From NCBI RefSeq assembly GCF_019042275.1, contig NZ_JAHQCW010000024.1:29559-93558 (forward strand): a stretch of DNA of 64,000 nucleotides, read 5' to 3'. The DNA is from Diplocloster agilis (GTDB lineage Bacteria; Bacillota; Clostridia; Lachnospirales; Lachnospiraceae). Below the pieces are notes generated by a model. That model did no database searches. It was not told the origin of the DNA and was given only the letters and a program-made list of their open reading frames with translations. A program made the translations under genes and the position numbers. This document shows positions 61,461-64,000 of the stretch, piece after piece (the stretch's first letter is position 1; every line of letters begins with the position of its first letter).

Positions 61461-62904
61461 CCTTCCCACCTCCGATACTGACCGTCACATCTGTTCCCCG
61501 CCCAGCCTCGCTCTCAAAAGACAAGGTCCCCCGATGGGCCTCCACGATAAGGCTGCAGATCGCAAGGCCCAGGCCGGCTCCGCCGCTGGTCCTTGCCCTT
61601 GCTTTATCCACCCGGTAAAACGCCTCTGTAATCCTGGCCAGTTCCTCCGGCCGCATCCCTTTCCCGTTATCTGATACTGTGATTCGATACCGCTCCTGAT
61701 GATAACGTCCCACCAGCCGGATGAACCGCTCTCCTCCTGCAGGCTTCCCTCCCGGATCGTCTGTCCCGGACTCCCCAAACGCCTGTCCCGCATTTTCCAG
61801 AAGATTCAGTATCAAGGTTCGGAAAAGCACCACATCGATACAAATACCGGCATCCTCGATATCAGCGGACAACCCGATGCCCCTTTGTTCCAAAGACGGC
61901 CGTATAAACGAGGAAATCTCCTCCAAAAACGTCTTTGCACCGACGCTCTCCATAGCCAACTCTCTATTTTTCAATACCATCAGATCCAGCAATTTAAACG
62001 AAAGCGCCTCCAGACGCCTGCTCTCCCGAAATATCGTGTCGGCGGCCTGAAGCCTTATCTCCTGCGGCAATTCCCGTGACCGCAGCATATCCGCGTACCC
62101 CATAATAGAAGTAAGCGGCGTCTTCACCTCATGAGCGAAGCTTCCCGAGAATTCCTCCTGCCGGCGCAGCGCCTCTTTCAGCTGATCCATTTTGTGCTCC
62201 AAAGCTTCCGCCATCCGGTTAAAATCCTCCGCCAGCATACCTACTTCATCCTGTCCCTTTCCCAGAGCCCTAACCCCATAATCACCCTTTGCCATCTTCC
62301 TGGCGGCCCTGGACAAACTCCGAATCGGTTTCGTCAGCCACTTTGAGAGCAGAAGCACCAACACCCCCGTAATACAGGTCATCCCCACCGTCAGCCTGAT
62401 GAACAGCCGGTACTGCGCATCTCTCGTCTCAAAAACTCCGGTGATATCCCTCACCGTCTCAAGCGTATAGACCCCACTTCCCAATTTCCAGTGACTTATA
62501 AAATGAATCCGGTACCCCCCGTCCTCACTGAGAATAACATAACCCGACTGCTGCTCGGACACGTCCTGAAAAGCGGACTCATAACCGGCAAACGCCGGAG
62601 TCTGATACAGGGACCTTTCCTCCTCATCCGCCACCTGTACCGGAACCTGTTCCCTGCTTTTATCCAGGACAGAAGACAGCACGCGTTCAGCCACCGCATG
62701 GATATCCCGATAATCCTCCGGAGGCAGAAGCCGGGAAGCTGTCCGCAGCGCTCCATTCAGCATCATATTCTGACTCTCCGCGAACTGAATCTCCCGCTCC
62801 AAAAACTGCTGCAGCCAGGACGACATCAGAATCATACCGCCAATGGAAAAAGTACAGCAGACAATCAATATCGTTGTCAGAAAAATTTTCCATGAAAATT
62901 TCAT
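61450..62904 (-). CDS. Sensor histidine kinase
   Basis: 484 aa. TM1 at about 8-30 and TM2 at about 165-188 enclose an extracellular domain of about 135 residues. HAMP (about 190-240), phosphoacceptor H-box FAHEVKTPLTSIMGYAD, N-box ILNLLENAGQAF, G1 SDNGKGMRPEEL and G2 GAGLGLAICSLIVEAH. The ATPase region contains an inserted DDPGGKPAGGE loop. It phosphorylates the response regulator encoded 18 nt upstream. Its ligand is unknown. Confidence 0.92.
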   Translation of the reverse strand: MKFSWKIFLTTILIVCCTFSIGGMILMSSWLQQFLEREIQFAESQNMMLNGALRTASRLLPPEDYRDIHAVAERVLSSVLDKSREQVPVQVADEEERSLYQTPAFAGYESAFQDVSEQQSGYVILSEDGGYRIHFISHWKLGSGVYTLETVRDITGVFETRDAQYRLFIRLTVGMTCITGVLVLLLSKWLTKPIRSLSRAARKMAKGDYGVRALGKGQDEVGMLAEDFNRMAEALEHKMDQLKEALRRQEEFSGSFAHEVKTPLTSIMGYADMLRSRELPQEIRLQAADTIFRESRRLEALSFKLLDLMVLKNRELAMESVGAKTFLEEISSFIRPSLEQRGIGLSADIEDAGICIDVVLFRTLILNLLENAGQAFGESGTDDPGGKPAGGERFIRLVGRYHQERYRITVSDNGKGMRPEELARITEAFYRVDKARARTSGGAGLGLAICSLIVEAHRGTLSFESEAGRGTDVTVSIGGGKDEE

Positions 62905-62922
62905 CTAAGACCTCCGCTTTTC

Positions 62923-63582
62923 TCATACATCCAGCCGGTAACCCACCTTATACACCGCGGCGATCCGCTCTTCCCACCCAATCTTCTTTCGAAGCCTTTG
63001 CACATGCAGATCCACCGTACGGCTATCCCCCAGATAACTGCCGCCCCATACCCGTTCATAGATCGTTTCCCGGTACAGAGCGGTACCCGGATTCTGAAGA
63101 AACAGCAGCAAAATACTATACTCCTTTATCGTCAAATCAACACACTTCCCCGCCTTTTTTACCGTATGCGCCGTCATATCCAGTTCGATATCGAACATAC
63201 GGTAAATCTGTCCGATTTTCCGGCACCTGCGCAGCACCGTCTCCACCCGGGCCAGCAGCTCGATGATCTCAAACGGTTTCGTCAAATAATCCTGTGCCCC
63301 AAGCTTCAGCCCCGCCACCCGGTCCTTTACCGCTGATTTCGCCGTAAGAAAAATCACCGGAATATCCAGAAACCGGATATAATTCATCAATTCCACCCCA
63401 TCTATCTTCGGCAGCATAATATCCAATAAAACCAGATCATAAGCCCCCGCGTCAATCTTACGGATCGCGTCCTCCCCATCCAGCGCGAAATCGCACTCAT
63501 ACCCGGACATTTCCAGGTTCAAGACAACCAAATCAACAATCGCCTTTTCATCATCCACAACCAAAATATGATTCATATCCAT
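62923..63582 (-). CDS. OmpR-family response regulator
   Basis: 219 aa. The receiver has VVDDEKA, the phosphorylated Asp54 in LVLLDIMLPKIDG, FLTAKSA and TKPFEIIELLAR. A winged-helix DNA-binding domain (about 125-219) has DLTIKEYSILLLFLQNPGTA and SRTVDLHVQRLRKKIGWE. First gene of the operon of kinase, TM protein, lipoprotein and exporter. Three 11-nt direct repeats in front of it are the likely binding site. Confidence 0.93.
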   Translation of the reverse strand: MDMNHILVVDDEKAIVDLVVLNLEMSGYECDFALDGEDAIRKIDAGAYDLVLLDIMLPKIDGVELMNYIRFLDIPVIFLTAKSAVKDRVAGLKLGAQDYLTKPFEIIELLARVETVLRRCRKIGQIYRMFDIELDMTAHTVKKAGKCVDLTIKEYSILLLFLQNPGTALYRETIYERVWGGSYLGDSRTVDLHVQRLRKKIGWEERIAAVYKVGYRLDV

Positions 63583-63694
63583 CCCCGTTCCTATCTCTCA
63601 AACTAAATTTTATGCTGTATCAAACCTTCATCTCTTACCAAAACTCTGACTCCTGCTCAATCTCCATCACTCACCAATCCCTAATATTTCAACG

Positions 63695-63727
63695 ATTATA
63701 CATCATAATTGCATCATTTCTGCATCA
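63695..63727 (-). promoter_or_regulatory. Three 11-nt direct repeats and -10 box upstream of the response regulator
   Basis: On the minus strand the sequence reads TGATGCAGAAA, TGATGCAATTA, TGATGTATAAT: three repeats with an exact 11-nt period and a conserved TGATG. The last includes TATAAT (63695-63700), a -10 box. OmpR/PhoB-type regulators bind such direct repeats as dimers, so autoregulation is likely. Confidence 0.65.
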
Positions 63728-63769
63728 AAAAGTCCGCCTAAAGCAATTTGCCATCACCAAAGCAGGGGA

Positions 63770-64000
63770 CATGGAAGCCGGGGCCGGCGGACGGTTTCCA
63801 GGGAGGCTTCCGGTTCCGGGGATCTGTAGTGTCTTCCCGGGGGCTCCGGATGCCCGCTGCTTAGAGCTTGGAACTGCGGGCGCTATCCGCGGGACGCTCC
63901 AGGCGGCCGGGTTCTTTTGTATCTCCCTGGGGGCGCATAGGGCGGCTGTGAATACGCTTAGTGAAATCGGAAAGCCGGGTTCAGGATGCACGGCGGACTT
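63770..64000. repeat. Foldback family 1, left arm cut by window end
   Basis: Contains TGCCCGCTGCTTAGAG, GTTCTTTTGTATCTCCCTGG, GCATAGGGCGGCTG and AAAGCCGGGTTCAGGATGC, ending in the centre CGGCGGACTT. This matches the left arms at 30116 and 35821. The right arm must lie beyond the window. Confidence 0.75.

Overview
The window looks like chromosome of a Gram-positive, anaerobic gut Clostridium relative, most likely a Lachnospiraceae member. This is inferred from family content and style: strong AGGAGG ribosome sites, TTGACA/TATAAT-type promoters with 17-nt spacers, lipoprotein binding proteins, a sorted surface protein with an SPQTGD signal, an anaerobic radical-SAM maturase, a split aconitase-X enzyme, Rpn-like PD-(D/E)XK proteins and many glycan-use cassettes. 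No rRNA, tRNA, CRISPR array or prophage was seen.

Layout. 1-9214: a sugar-use locus. A minus-strand run (FGGY kinase, SorC regulator, binding protein, two permeases, nucleoside hydrolase cut by the window edge) is divergent from two cytoplasmic glycosidases (GH51, GH29), with shared SorC-type operator sites. 9215-12822: a foldback-repeat-flanked ORF6N/PLD-like gene, a sulfatase-maturase-like radical SAM protein and an MBL-fold hydrolase. 12925-18058: a plus-strand operon with its own promoter (flavin/Fe-S old-yellow-enzyme oxidoreductase, two-subunit aconitase X, RmlD-like SDR). 18189-21071: a large cell-wall protein. 21422-28271: a PatB-like C-S lyase, an OpuC/OsmU-type betaine importer, a tocopherol-cyclase-like protein, a thioesterase and a small lipoprotein. 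28866-35678: a metallophosphoesterase and an HscC-like Hsp70 paired with a giant J-like/TPR protein.

36669-49941 is the most coherent system. A minus-strand operon (binding protein, two permeases, GH116 glycosidase, N-acyl-D-amino-acid deacylase, RidA, D-threonine-aldolase/D-serine-dehydratase-like enzyme, galactonate-type dehydratase) is divergent from IclR regulator, KDG kinase and KDPG aldolase. Near-identical palindromes lie in both promoter regions. Read together, the genes could import and dismantle a substrate carrying both a sugar-acid or glycoside part and an acylated D-amino acid, feeding both arms to pyruvate.

50295-55627: an Rpn-like nuclease, a Gfo/Idh/MocA oxidoreductase and a LacI-GH4-PfkB operon. 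55873-63582: a two-component system with a TM protein, a lipoprotein and an ABC exporter whose ATPase gene carries a one-base frameshift.

The window is also rich in intergenic foldback DNA: three unrelated families (about 500-840 bp, about 243 bp and 84 bp), nearly all placed within a few bases of stop codons. The largest is a nested 840-bp palindrome at 35821-36660.
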